Shown piece by piece: positions 1 to 5,868 of a stretch of 6,473 nucleotides of DNA. The position numbers and the translations under genes were made by a program. Within the stretch, counting starts at the first letter, position 1. Every line of letters starts with the position of its first letter. The notes under the pieces were generated by a model. That model was given only the letters and a program-made list of their open reading frames with translations, ran no database searches and was not told where the DNA came from. Origin of the DNA: Gammaproteobacteria bacterium (lineage in GTDB: Bacteria > Pseudomonadota > Gammaproteobacteria > GCA-001735895); the NCBI GenBank assembly GCA_021767985.1, contig JAASSH010000131.1, positions 1 to 6,473 on the forward strand, in the 5' to 3' direction.

Positions 1-1292
1 ATCGCGTTGAGGTCTTCGAGAGGATTACCGTCGACAAGGATGATGTCGGCATACCCGCCCTCGACAATCGTGCCGAGAGTGCCCTCTTTATAGGGGTTCA
101 TCTCACCGCTGAAACCAAGCACCATGGCCGCGTTCGATGTAGCGGTCTTCAAGGCGTGGTGGGGGTTATTTAATATCTCGTTGTTGAACGAGATGATGTT
201 TTCGGCCTGACGGACCAGGTCGGGACCGAACATATCGCCGCCGGTGACCATCAACAGGTCATGTTTGACCGCCCATTCCAGCATTTGTTTTGCGCCAGAA
301 TTTACCCTTACTGCCTTCGCTTTCTGATCCGCGCTGAAAAATGTGATCTTTTCGACTGCCTCCGGGTTGAACGCCTCGAATGCCACAACCGACTGAACCG
401 ACAGGGCCACACCCTCCTTCGCCATGCGCTTGATCGTTTTCTCCGAAACCAGGAAATTGTGCTCGATGACCTTGACCCCGGCATCGATGGCACGATTGAC
501 CGACAGGTCGTGATAGGCGTGGGCCAGGACGTAAGTGCCATAGTCCTCCGCTACGCCAACAATGGCTTTCATCTCTTCGAGACTGAACTGGGCCATATGC
601 AACGGGTCGAACTCGCTGGCGACACCGCCGCCGGCCATGATTTTGATCTGGGTGGCACCGGCGCGAAGATTGTGACGCGCAGCCCTGGTCACCTCGGGCA
701 CGCCATCAACGATGTGGCTGACCATCGCCGCTTCCAGTTTGTCCTCATCACCGGGCCGATCATTGAAACTGCCCGTATCACCATGCCCGCCGGTCTGGCT
801 AAGAAATCCGCCCGATGGGAAAATACGAGGACCCGGAACGACGCCGTTGTTCACGGCCTTGGCCACGCCCAGTATATTACAGCCCGCGTCGCGCACGGTT
901 GTGAATCCCTGGTCAAGGTATTCTTGCATGGCAAACGCTGTGTACGCGCCGGCAGCCATCTGGTCGTAGCCGTCGCGGACTTCGAGCATCCCGTTGCGGA
1001 CGCAGAGATGCGAGTGCATGTCGATCAGGCCCGGCATCAGCGTGCGGCCGCCGCCGTCGACGGTGTAGATCGAGTCGACCTCGATCGGATCGGTCGAAAC
1101 CTGCTTGATCAGATTGCCCTCGACCAGCACGTTGGCATTTTCGATGCGCTCGGCGCTGATACCGTCGAACACGTGCACGTTGGTAAACAGGACTTGCCGC
1201 GGCTGTTCCTCGTCGGCGGCCATCGTCGGTGAAAACACCGGCGCTACGGCAACCAGAGCCGCCAACGCGGCGATCATGGCAATTCGTTTCAT
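1..1292 (-). CDS. Exported metal-dependent amidohydrolase (imidazolonepropionase/dipeptidase-like), 3' end cut by window
   Basis: The frame is open for 430 codons from ATG at 1292 to the window edge and is incomplete at its C-terminus. Residues 1-25 form a Sec signal peptide (MKRIAMIAALAALVAV..., likely cleaved after PTMA), so the enzyme should be periplasmic or exported. The amidohydrolase metal-ligand set is complete: H93 and H95 in DMHSH, K217 in IKIMAGGG (the lysine that is normally carboxylated), H258 in LAHAYH, H278 in IEHN and D353 in TGGDMFG. GGHGDTG (168-174) and the end GGYADIILVDGNPLEDLNA are typical of the Met_dep_hydrolase_A subgroup, which includes Xaa-Arg/Lys and Xaa-Pro dipeptidases. 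From family length, about 5-25 residues are missing. The start is supported by AGGAG eight bases upstream. A cyclic-dipeptide, dipeptide or other cyclic-amide substrate is possible; the substrate cannot be read from sequence. It is divergent from the AraC-type regulator and may be its target. Confidence 0.93.
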   Translation of the reverse strand, partial: MKRIAMIAALAALVAVAPVFSPTMAADEEQPRQVLFTNVHVFDGISAERIENANVLVEGNLIKQVSTDPIEVDSIYTVDGGGRTLMPGLIDMHSHLCVRNGMLEVRDGYDQMAAGAYTAFAMQEYLDQGFTTVRDAGCNILGVAKAVNNGVVPGPRIFPSGGFLSQTGGHGDTGSFNDRPGDEDKLEAAMVSHIVDGVPEVTRAARHNLRAGATQIKIMAGGGVASEFDPLHMAQFSLEEMKAIVGVAEDYGTYVLAHAYHDLSVNRAIDAGVKVIEHNFLVSEKTIKRMAKEGVALSVQSVVAFEAFNPEAVEKITFFSADQKAKAVRVNSGAKQMLEWAVKHDLLMVTGGDMFGPDLVRQAENIISFNNEILNNPHHALKTATSNAAMVLGFSGEMNPYKEGTLGTIVEGGYADIILVDGNPLEDLNA

Positions 1293-1300
1293 GAATCTGA

Positions 1301-1305
1301 CTCCT
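1301..1305 (-). promoter_or_regulatory. Ribosome binding site of the amidohydrolase
   Basis: On the minus strand, AGGAG is followed by eight bases (TCAGATTC) and then ATG at 1292. This near-perfect Shine-Dalgarno sequence fixes the start chosen for the exported amidohydrolase. Confidence 0.8.
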
Positions 1306-1432
1306 AAATAATTATTCGATCGATAGGCTATCTTCCGAGGGACATCGGTTACCCACAAGCACAATTTAAACAGGGGTATACTTCAAATACGATATCTTTC
1401 GGGGATTGGATCGAAGAATCAATTACAATGAC

Positions 1433-1450
1433 TTGCCATTTTGCGACAAT
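1433..1450. promoter_or_regulatory. Candidate operator, copy 1 (TTGCCATTTTGCGACAAT)
   Basis: The 13-base core ATTTTGCGACAAT (1438-1450) recurs exactly at 1479-1491. The full 18 bases recur with one C/T change at 5726-5743. The copy lies 70 bp upstream of the AraC-type gene and about 140 bp upstream of the divergent amidohydrolase. Read on the minus strand it is ATTGTCGCAAAATGGCAA, which fits the TGTCGC-N8-AA half-site described for the AraC-family ArgR of Pseudomonas. That resemblance is from memory and may be incidental. A block CCCCAAACGG follows at 1463-1472. A lone -10-like TACAAT (1424-1429) sits just before it on the plus strand, without a convincing -35. Confidence 0.55.
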
Positions 1451-1478
1451 GTCCGGGGCCAACCCCAAACGGATCTGA

Positions 1479-1491
1479 ATTTTGCGACAAT
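1479..1491. promoter_or_regulatory. Candidate operator, copy 2 (ATTTTGCGACAAT)
   Basis: This is an exact 13-base copy of the core at 1438-1450, in the same orientation and displaced by 41 bp, close to four helical turns. It ends 28 bp before the GTG start of the AraC-type gene. Bound protein would probably overlap that gene's promoter or leader, which suggests autoregulation. Its flanks are less like the other two copies: on the minus strand TGTCGC is followed eight bases later by GA rather than AA. Confidence 0.5.
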
Positions 1492-1519
1492 TTAACGCGG
1501 TTTCGGAAAACCAGCATCA

Positions 1520-2548
1520 GTGATCGACAAGTCAACAGCCAGTAAACCGATCGGCCTGGTCAAGGCGGCCTTCGCCGAGCCTTTCCGTGTCGCAATGCTG
1601 AATAATGATGTCGATCCGGATCGTTATTTCCGCAAATACCGACTGCCGGTCGGCAAGCCGGAAGATCCGGAACTCAAGCTGCCGGTAAAATCCTTTTTCC
1701 ATCTCGTCAACCATGTTGCGATCGCCGAGCAGATCCCGGACTTCGGCATGCAGGTCGCTCAGGTTTGTCCGTGGTACCAGATCGAAACCATGCACCCGCT
1801 ACTGGCTGCGCAACCAAATCTCGAGGCGCTGCTGACTACCTTTTGCCAAATTGCATCTGACGAAAGTAACGTAGCCATCTTTAATCTGCAAAACTGGGAG
1901 GGTGTCTGCCGCTTTCAATACAGGTCGCCACCCTATATCCGCAACGACATTCAGATGGAGCTTTATCGTGTCACCGGTATGATCGAGCTGGTGCAGGTGT
2001 TTGCCGGTACACGCTGGCGCCCGCAAACGGTCGATTTGATGATGGGACCAAACCGGATTGCCGCTTCGAACTCAATTCTGGACGGGTGCCAACTGAATTT
2101 CTCGCAACCGGGAACGGCTATCGAAATTCCTGAACAGTTACTCTCGCGATCGCAACGCAGCACGGCCTCGCCTGAACCCGCAGCTGATCGTCACTATAAA
2201 TCCGTAGGCAGGCTGGAGTACGGCGACGATCTGATCACCCCCCTCTCCGGAATTTTACAAAGCTACATCACCGAGCCAGATCTCTCGCTTGCACTGGTTG
2301 CCGACATTGTCGGACTGACGCCGCGCGACCTGCAGCGAAAACTAAGTCTCCAGGGCAGCAGTTACCGCGACATGCTAAACGACGCGCGCCGTGATTACGC
2401 GCTCCGGCAGCTACGCGAGTCCGACTTGAGCATATCGGACATCGCCCGACGACTGGGTTACCGCGAGACCGGTCACTTCACGCGCGCGTTCAAGCGCTGG
2501 ACCGGGATGACTCCGAGTGACTGCCACAAGCAATTGCGAAATCACTAG
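1520..2548 (+). CDS. AraC-family transcriptional regulator (OruR-like, Arabinose_bd N-domain)
   Basis: This 342-residue cytoplasmic protein has the standard length and two-part layout of OruR-like AraC regulators. Residues ~15-205 match the Arabinose_bd-type ligand-sensing domain (FRVAMLNNDVDPDRYFRKY near 22-40, then a PVKSFFHLVNHVA stretch). Residues ~240-342 form the AraC DNA-binding domain, with a first helix-turn-helix at ~257-277 (ALVADIVGLTPRDLQRKL) and a second at ~304-328 (SISDIARRLGYRETGHFTRA), ending in the family signature FKRWTGMTPSD. The start is GTG with only a weak GGAAAA about ten bases upstream; an ATG at codon 26 would cut into the sensing domain, so GTG is preferred. The gene is divergent from the amidohydrolase. 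Two identical motif copies lie in its upstream region and a third precedes the porin operon, making it the natural candidate regulator of all three. The ligand is unknown. Confidence 0.93.
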   Translation: MIDKSTASKPIGLVKAAFAEPFRVAMLNNDVDPDRYFRKYRLPVGKPEDPELKLPVKSFFHLVNHVAIAEQIPDFGMQVAQVCPWYQIETMHPLLAAQPNLEALLTTFCQIASDESNVAIFNLQNWEGVCRFQYRSPPYIRNDIQMELYRVTGMIELVQVFAGTRWRPQTVDLMMGPNRIAASNSILDGCQLNFSQPGTAIEIPEQLLSRSQRSTASPEPAADRHYKSVGRLEYGDDLITPLSGILQSYITEPDLSLALVADIVGLTPRDLQRKLSLQGSSYRDMLNDARRDYALRQLRESDLSISDIARRLGYRETGHFTRAFKRWTGMTPSDCHKQLRNH

Positions 2549-2569
2549 ATGTCATCCCTGCGCGTCCCG

Positions 2570-2654
2570 GTCATCCCCGCGAAAGCGGCGGCCCGGCGCA
2601 TCAGGATCTAGCAACGACGGCGCGGCGCGAGATTCCCGCTTTCGCGGGAATGAC
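2570..2654. repeat. REPIN-like inverted-repeat unit 1
   Basis: The arms are GTCATCCCCGCGAAAGCGG (2570-2588) and its imperfect inverse CCGCTTTCGCGGGAATGAC (2636-2654). The right half is itself a hairpin: ATTCCCGC (2632-2639), loop TTTC, GCGGGAAT (2644-2651). The left half has lost its inner arm, ending in CGGCCCGG instead of GGGATC. This form, two inverted REP-type palindromes around a short spacer, is that of REPINs mobilised by REP-associated transposases. A further partial copy (GTCATCCCTGCGCG) precedes it at 2551-2564. It follows the AraC-type stop codon, a usual place for REP elements. Confidence 0.7.
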
Positions 2655-2664
2655 GTAATTGGGA

Positions 2665-2748
2665 GTCATCCCCGCGTACGCGGGGATCTTGTGATAATGA
2701 CTCCGCATAAGATTCCCGCCGCGCCGCGCAGGCTTTCGCGGGAATGAC
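2665..2748. repeat. REPIN-like inverted-repeat unit 2
   Basis: This second unit of almost identical length lies 10 bp after the first. The outer arms are GTCATCCCCGCG (2665-2676) and CGCGGGAATGAC (2737-2748). The left half is a perfect 20-base palindrome, ATCCCCGCGTACGCGGGGAT (2668-2687). The right half is ATTCCCGC (2712-2719) paired with GCGGGAAT (2738-2745) around an enlarged 18-base loop rich in CGCGCCGCGC, as if GC-rich bases had been inserted in the usual TTTC loop. It ends 4 bp before the stop codon of the convergent YbaY-like gene, so it could act as a bidirectional transcript-end structure. Confidence 0.7.
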
Positions 2749-2752
2749 GTGA

Positions 2753-3202
2753 TTAATTGGAAGTTCGGACCAGCACCAGGTCGACGTGGCTGGGGCTGCC
2801 GCGCGTCAGTACACGGTAGCTACGGTCGGTGGTGAACATCAGTCGCCCGCGTTCGCGAATGGTTGCGCGCACGGCGTAAGTAAAGCGCTCGTCGATGAGC
2901 GCGGGGTCGTAGGTCAATTCGAACGGGATCGGCACCTGGTGTTGCGGCCTGATCGTCTGTTCGGCGACCAATTTGGCCGAGGCATCGGCGACGGAGACGT
3001 CGAGCAACTGCACCTCGACCACGGCCTCCGGCGTCAGCGCGATGCGCTCGCGGTAAGTCACGGTTCCCGTCACCGAGGCCGGTTCGCCACCCGCCATGCC
3101 ATCGATAGAAACCAATATGGCAACCAGAAATACAAACCGGGACAACGAAAATTTCGGGGACACAATACTTAATTCTGTCGGAGTTAAAAATTTCAGGGAC
3201 AC
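2753..3202 (-). CDS. YbaY/YscW-family envelope protein with repeat-derived N-terminus
   Basis: Residues ~43-146 match the YbaY/YscW-type lipoprotein domain: SVTGTVTYRERIALTPEAVV, VQLLDVSVADA, then VPIPFELTYDPALID and YAVRATIRERGRLMFTTDR, ending VDLVLVR. The family has a small beta-sandwich exported to the periplasm; its role is poorly known beyond pilotin-like YscW. The start is uncertain. GTG at 3202 and GTG at 3163 occupy equivalent positions in a 39-bp (13-codon) tandem repeat, and neither has a clear ribosome binding site. From 3163 the protein begins MSPKFSLSRFVFLVAILVSI, a plausible Sec signal, so 3163 may be the real start; the longer frame is given here. There is no lipobox cysteine, unlike many relatives, which fits an original 5' end replaced by the repeat. 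It lies downstream of the porin operon, probably beyond a terminator-like hairpin, and may be poorly expressed. Confidence 0.75.
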   Translation of the reverse strand: MSLKFLTPTELSIVSPKFSLSRFVFLVAILVSIDGMAGGEPASVTGTVTYRERIALTPEAVVEVQLLDVSVADASAKLVAEQTIRPQHQVPIPFELTYDPALIDERFTYAVRATIRERGRLMFTTDRSYRVLTRGSPSHVDLVLVRTSN

Positions 3203-3226
3203 AATACTTAATTCTGTCGGAGTTAA
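3149..3226. repeat. 39-bp tandem direct repeat, two copies
   Basis: Copies at 3149-3187 and 3188-3226 are identical except for one G/A difference (3156/3195). Each contains GGGACACAATACTTAATTC and ends CTGTCGGAGTTAA. The inner part is an imperfect palindrome (GACA...TGTC ends around AATACTTAATT). The period is 13 codons, so the repeat keeps the overlapping YbaY-like frame open and supplies both its possible GTG starts. The motif resembles sequences I associate with flanks of Y1/IS200-like transposase genes in proteobacteria; this is memory and inference, and no transposase is present here. Confidence 0.85.
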
Positions 3227-3238
3227 GTATTGTGTCCC
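3196..3238 (-). terminator. Strong 16-bp hairpin; candidate terminator of the porin operon
   Basis: GGGACACAATACTTAA (3196-3211) and TTAAGTATTGTGTCCC (3223-3238) are perfect inverted repeats around an 11-base loop. The structure lies 35 bp past the porin stop codon, and on the minus strand it is followed by TGAAATTTTTAA, a short U-rich tract four bases after the stem. This could end transcription of the three-gene operon. The stem is AT-rich and the U-tract modest, and it may equally be a remnant of a mobile element. Confidence 0.4.
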
Positions 3239-3265
3239 CGAATTATAGGTGTCCCCAATTTATAG
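3232..3265. repeat. Short tandem repeat GTGTCCCC-(G)AATTATAG, two copies
   Basis: GTGTCCCCGAATTATAG (3232-3248) is followed directly by GTGTCCCCAATTTATAG (3249-3265), period 17. The first copy is also the inverted partner of the adjacent 39-bp repeat. Together with that repeat it makes a ~117-bp repetitive island ending 7 bp from the porin stop codon. Confidence 0.65.
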
Positions 3266-3272
3266 CCATAAT

Positions 3273-4544
3273 TTACAGGGTGAGCCGCAGACGCAGACTG
3301 AGTACGGTGATTTCGTCTTCGTCGGGATTGAGCGCCGGGTCGCCGAGGATCTGGATGCTCGGCGTGATCGCGAGGTTCTGCGCGAGCTGGAAGCGGTAAA
3401 AGGCTTCGAGCGTGGTTTGATCGTCGAGACCGTCCGCCGCGAGTTCACTTTCGTTGTAGGCGATGCCAACGAGGTCTGATCGGTTGGCGAAGTAATAAAG
3501 GCCGCCGATCGTAACCGAGTTTTCGGCGATCTGCGGGTCGTTCGGCGCATCGGTGTCGGACGAGCCGATCTTGGTGAACAACATCCAGGTCTGATCCCAG
3601 GTCCAGTTGACGCCGAGGGTAACCCCGTCGGCATCGTCGATGCCGTCGTCCTCGCGCTCGTCGACCTGCCACAGGGTCACGTGCACGTTTTTGAAGTAAC
3701 GCTGATCGCGGCCCGGCGACCAGCCGAACTCGACCGTCTTGTAGAGTTCGTCGGTATCGAATTCGAACTCTTCCTTGGTCAGAACAGCATTGGCGTCGCT
3801 GGCCGATCCGAAAAGGTAAAGCTGATCGCCCTCGAACCAGTGGCCGGCGCCAATGCCGAAACCCCAGTCGGGCAGCGCTATCGACGAATTGAACAGGATC
3901 GACAGGTTCTGGAACGTGGTCCACGGATTGGCGTAACCAAGCACGTCGAAAAAGTCGTTCGGGTCGTAGCGGCCGATGATCAGCCCGGTCTGGCCTTCAT
4001 TGAGATACTGGCTCCAGTAGAAATCCCCGAGGATCGTGTCGACGTCGGAAAACAGCGCGCCGGTCTGGCCGATGTATCCCGCCTCGCCGCCGAGACTGCC
4101 GGGTGCCAAATCGGAAAGGTTGGTACGGTTATCGAAACTGAATACGAGTTGGCCCTTGTCCCCGTTGCCGCGGTCATAGACTTCCCACTTACCCGAAACG
4201 CGAAAGAGACTCGAAGTTGCGCTGTCTTCATCGGTCAGCGACTCGTCGATCTCCTGGTGCAACAGGTTGTAGGCAAAACCGATCTGGAGCCCGCTGGCTT
4301 CGTAAATGCCCTTCTTACCCTCGAACCATGGCGCCAGGGCTTCGTCGAAAGCCTCGATGCGAAACGCCGGCGTTTTTTGCTGATCGTCTTCCTCAAGCTG
4401 ACGCACGGTCGAGCCCGGGCCCGCAAAACCTTCCTCGTTATCGTAATTCGATTTATAAGACTTTTGCGCAGACGAATAATCCGCAGCATACGCTGCGGGC
4501 AAAAAACAGGGCAAAATAAGTAACAATAAAACTTTGGGGTTCAT
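3273..4544 (-). CDS. OprB-family carbohydrate-selective porin
   Basis: This 423-residue outer-membrane barrel starts with a Sec signal peptide (MNPKVLLLLILPCFLPAAYA, cut after AYA at 20). OprB-type features include FFDVLGYANPWTTFQNLSI (198-216), followed by LFNSSIALPDWGFGIG (217-232), and the C-terminal EAFYRFQLAQNLAITPSIQI (380-399), then LGDPALNP. Alternating aromatic and hydrophobic strands run through the protein, with acidic loops (e.g. DEREDDGIDDADG near 295-307). Length fits the family, which forms substrate-specific channels for sugars and other small solutes; the solute here is not evident. The C-terminus is LRLRLTL rather than the usual terminal Phe. It is last in a three-gene operon, 18 bp after the Kazal gene; only a weak AGGCG precedes its ATG, so translation may depend on coupling to the upstream gene. 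Confidence 0.9.
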   Translation of the reverse strand: MNPKVLLLLILPCFLPAAYAADYSSAQKSYKSNYDNEEGFAGPGSTVRQLEEDDQQKTPAFRIEAFDEALAPWFEGKKGIYEASGLQIGFAYNLLHQEIDESLTDEDSATSSLFRVSGKWEVYDRGNGDKGQLVFSFDNRTNLSDLAPGSLGGEAGYIGQTGALFSDVDTILGDFYWSQYLNEGQTGLIIGRYDPNDFFDVLGYANPWTTFQNLSILFNSSIALPDWGFGIGAGHWFEGDQLYLFGSASDANAVLTKEEFEFDTDELYKTVEFGWSPGRDQRYFKNVHVTLWQVDEREDDGIDDADGVTLGVNWTWDQTWMLFTKIGSSDTDAPNDPQIAENSVTIGGLYYFANRSDLVGIAYNESELAADGLDDQTTLEAFYRFQLAQNLAITPSIQILGDPALNPDEDEITVLSLRLRLTL

Positions 4545-4562
4545 CGATTCGATTCGCCTGAT

Positions 4563-4817
4563 TTATTCGGGGCACGCGCCTTCTATCCAGAAGGTCACCT
4601 CGGGATTCGAGCAGGCGCCGCAACCGTTGGGGTAAGTCTTGACCGAGCCATCCTGGTGCGTGCCGCACACCGGCCGGTAATCCATCGTACAGACCTGCGG
4701 ACGCGGATCCTCGCACACGGTCGCACCCGCCGGAACCATCGGTTTATCCGGGCTCGAGCTCACGCAGGCGCCGAGCGCCAGCAAGCCAGCCATTATCCAT
4801 ATATTTTTTTTCATCAT
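4563..4817 (-). CDS. Kazal-type serine protease inhibitor lipoprotein
   Basis: This is an 84-residue lipoprotein: MMKKNIWIMAGLLALGAC, with lipobox LGAC and lipidated C18, so it should be anchored in the envelope. One Kazal domain follows with six cysteines (35, 43, 51, 66, 69, 82), spaced C-x7-C-x7-C-x14-C-x2-C-x12-C, and the conserved Tyr at 62. The reactive loop CTMDYRPVCG (43-52) is strikingly like CTLEYRPLCG of avian ovomucoid third domain. By that alignment the P1 residue is Met45, suggesting inhibition of chymotrypsin-, elastase- or subtilisin-like proteases. Compared with ovomucoid, the C3-C4 loop is four residues longer and the C-terminal segment shorter. The ATG at 4817 overlaps the upstream stop as ATGA, indicating translational coupling; GTG at 4826 or ATG at 4814 are alternatives. 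Its place between two outer-membrane barrels suggests protection of surface proteins, which is inference. Confidence 0.88.
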   Translation of the reverse strand: MMKKNIWIMAGLLALGACVSSSPDKPMVPAGATVCEDPRPQVCTMDYRPVCGTHQDGSVKTYPNGCGACSNPEVTFWIEGACPE

Positions 4818-5665
4818 TTGAACCACTCTGCCAGTTTATTCTTGACCACGGGCGCCACGCTGAAGACGAACATCCACTCCGGCCCGAATTCGTCCGCTTG
4901 CTCGACATAATAATTGATTTCACCGCCGACTTTCCACGGGCGGCCGCTGATGGCGATTGTCTTGCTGACCGTCAGGTTAAGCGGAATGGTCGCCTCGTCC
5001 TCTTCATGGTCGTAGGACATGATCGGTGAAGTGCCGTAGGTCACGCCGCCTTCGGCAAAACGCAGGTAAAACACCTGCACCGTGGTCAGGCTGATATCGA
5101 TATCGCCATCGATATCCCACTGGTGGTTGGGGAAAATACCCCAGATCAGTTCCTTGCTGATACTGCCGTAGAGAAACTCGGGGCCGAGCGTTGTCGCTTC
5201 GCCGAAGCCGAGGTCGTCGTCGCCGGTCGGCAACGACGAAAAAATACCGACCGCGACCAGCTTGCCGGGATCGTCCTTCTCGGGCGGCAGCGCATAAGCC
5301 AGGTCGAAGGAGATATCGCCCATGCCGGTCTCCTCGTCCCAGTCGTCGCCGCCCTGGAACAGCGGCTGGTCGACGATAAACGGTACCGCCGGGCGCCAGA
5401 TAATTTTCGAACCGTCATCGCGCTTGAACGGCAGCGCGGGCTGGAACAGGAATGTCGTACTGTCCTGATCGTCCGCATCGTCGAGATCGCCCTCGAACGT
5501 ACGATACTGTAACTTGAGGGTCAGCGACGCCACCGACGTATTCGGATTGGCCAGCTCCTTGGCAATTTCGTCGAGGCTCTGCTCTTCCTGCGCACGTGCA
5601 AGGCCGGGCAATACAATGACCAGCGCCAGCAGAAGGCTCAGGAAAGGGTTAACGGTTTGTTTCAC
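4814..5665 (-). CDS. Neuromedin-U-like / MetA-pathway-type outer-membrane transporter-like protein
   Basis: This 283-residue protein has a Sec signal (MKQTVNPFLSLLLALVIVLP, cleaved after ARA at 25). The mature part opens with QEEQSLDEIAKELANPNTSV and alternates hydrophobic beta strands with acidic turns (DLDDADDQDS at 60-69). GMGDISFDLAYALPP (114-128) and VGIFSSLPTGDDD (139-151) are typical of the outer-membrane barrel proteins annotated as 'transporter', 'neuromedin U' or phenol-degradation MetA-like. The substrate and exact role are unknown. The start is GTG, supported by GGAG seven bases upstream (5673-5676). It is first in the operon with the Kazal lipoprotein (4-base ATGA overlap) and the OprB porin. 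A motif copy at 5726-5743 lies 61 bp upstream, and a poor promoter-like pair on the minus strand (TTTACT 5720-5725, CAATAT 5697-5702, 17 apart) lies between. Regulation by the AraC-type protein is inferred. Confidence 0.8.
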   Translation of the reverse strand: MKQTVNPFLSLLLALVIVLPGLARAQEEQSLDEIAKELANPNTSVASLTLKLQYRTFEGDLDDADDQDSTTFLFQPALPFKRDDGSKIIWRPAVPFIVDQPLFQGGDDWDEETGMGDISFDLAYALPPEKDDPGKLVAVGIFSSLPTGDDDLGFGEATTLGPEFLYGSISKELIWGIFPNHQWDIDGDIDISLTTVQVFYLRFAEGGVTYGTSPIMSYDHEEDEATIPLNLTVSKTIAISGRPWKVGGEINYYVEQADEFGPEWMFVFSVAPVVKNKLAEWFK

Positions 5666-5672
5666 TCCCAGA

Positions 5673-5676
5673 CTCC
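5673..5676 (-). promoter_or_regulatory. Ribosome binding site deciding the GTG start of the operon's first gene
   Basis: On the minus strand, GGAG is followed by TCTGGGA and then GTG at 5665, a seven-base spacing. It supports the non-ATG start, which in turn gives a complete signal peptide. Confidence 0.65.
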
Positions 5677-5725
5677 AGCTACTTACTTAGTGCGCAATAT
5701 TGTTGGGAATGGCCGAAATAGTAAA

Positions 5726-5743
5726 TTGCCATTTTGTGACAAT
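5726..5743. promoter_or_regulatory. Candidate operator, copy 3 (TTGCCATTTTGTGACAAT), upstream of the porin/Kazal operon
   Basis: It is identical to 1433-1450 in 17 of 18 bases. CCCCAAATGG follows at 5754-5763, matching CCCCAAACGG at 1463-1472; the distance from the core is 23 bases here and 25 there. The site lies just upstream of the weak -35-like TTTACT, a position AraC-family activators often use. No second exact core copy occurs 41 bp away on either side. The surrounding 203-bp intergenic stretch (5666-5868) holds nothing else I can identify. Confidence 0.5.
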
Positions 5744-5868
5744 TTGGTGCTTGCCCCAAATGGCGCTTGGCTCACCTGGTCAAGGAAGTGAGTGCTTTAG
5801 GTGCCCATCCCAACCAACTGATGAACCTTTTACGTCAGCAAACCGCCTTCAGATCAACCGAATGACGG

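Noticed and set aside
261..1232. 323-codon open frame on the plus strand
   Set aside because: It lies antisense to the amidohydrolase, whose complete metal-ligand set, signal peptide and ribosome binding site show the minus strand is coding. The plus-strand product has no recognisable domain.
1317..1332. Small palindromes TCGATCGA and GATAGGCTATC upstream of the amidohydrolase
   Set aside because: The arms are only 4-5 bases and no second copy was seen; this is expected by chance.
2517..2747. 76-codon open frame with SRFRGNDV-like residues
   Set aside because: It is the translation of the REP-type palindromes plus the end of the AraC-type gene. Such peptides are a common annotation artefact of these repeats.
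3149..3265. Possible CRISPR-like array
   Set aside because: The direct repeats are immediately adjacent with no spacers, there are only two copies, and there are no cas genes.
3681..4523. 280-codon open frame on the plus strand
   Set aside because: It is antisense to the OprB porin, which has a signal peptide and family motifs throughout; the plus-strand product is a GC-driven shadow.
5747..5863. Short plus-strand frame ending ...GAHPNQLMNLLRQQTAFRSTE before TGA
   Set aside because: The composition looks protein-like and could be a gene remnant, but there is no start, ribosome binding site or recognisable family, and it overlaps the region after the candidate operator.
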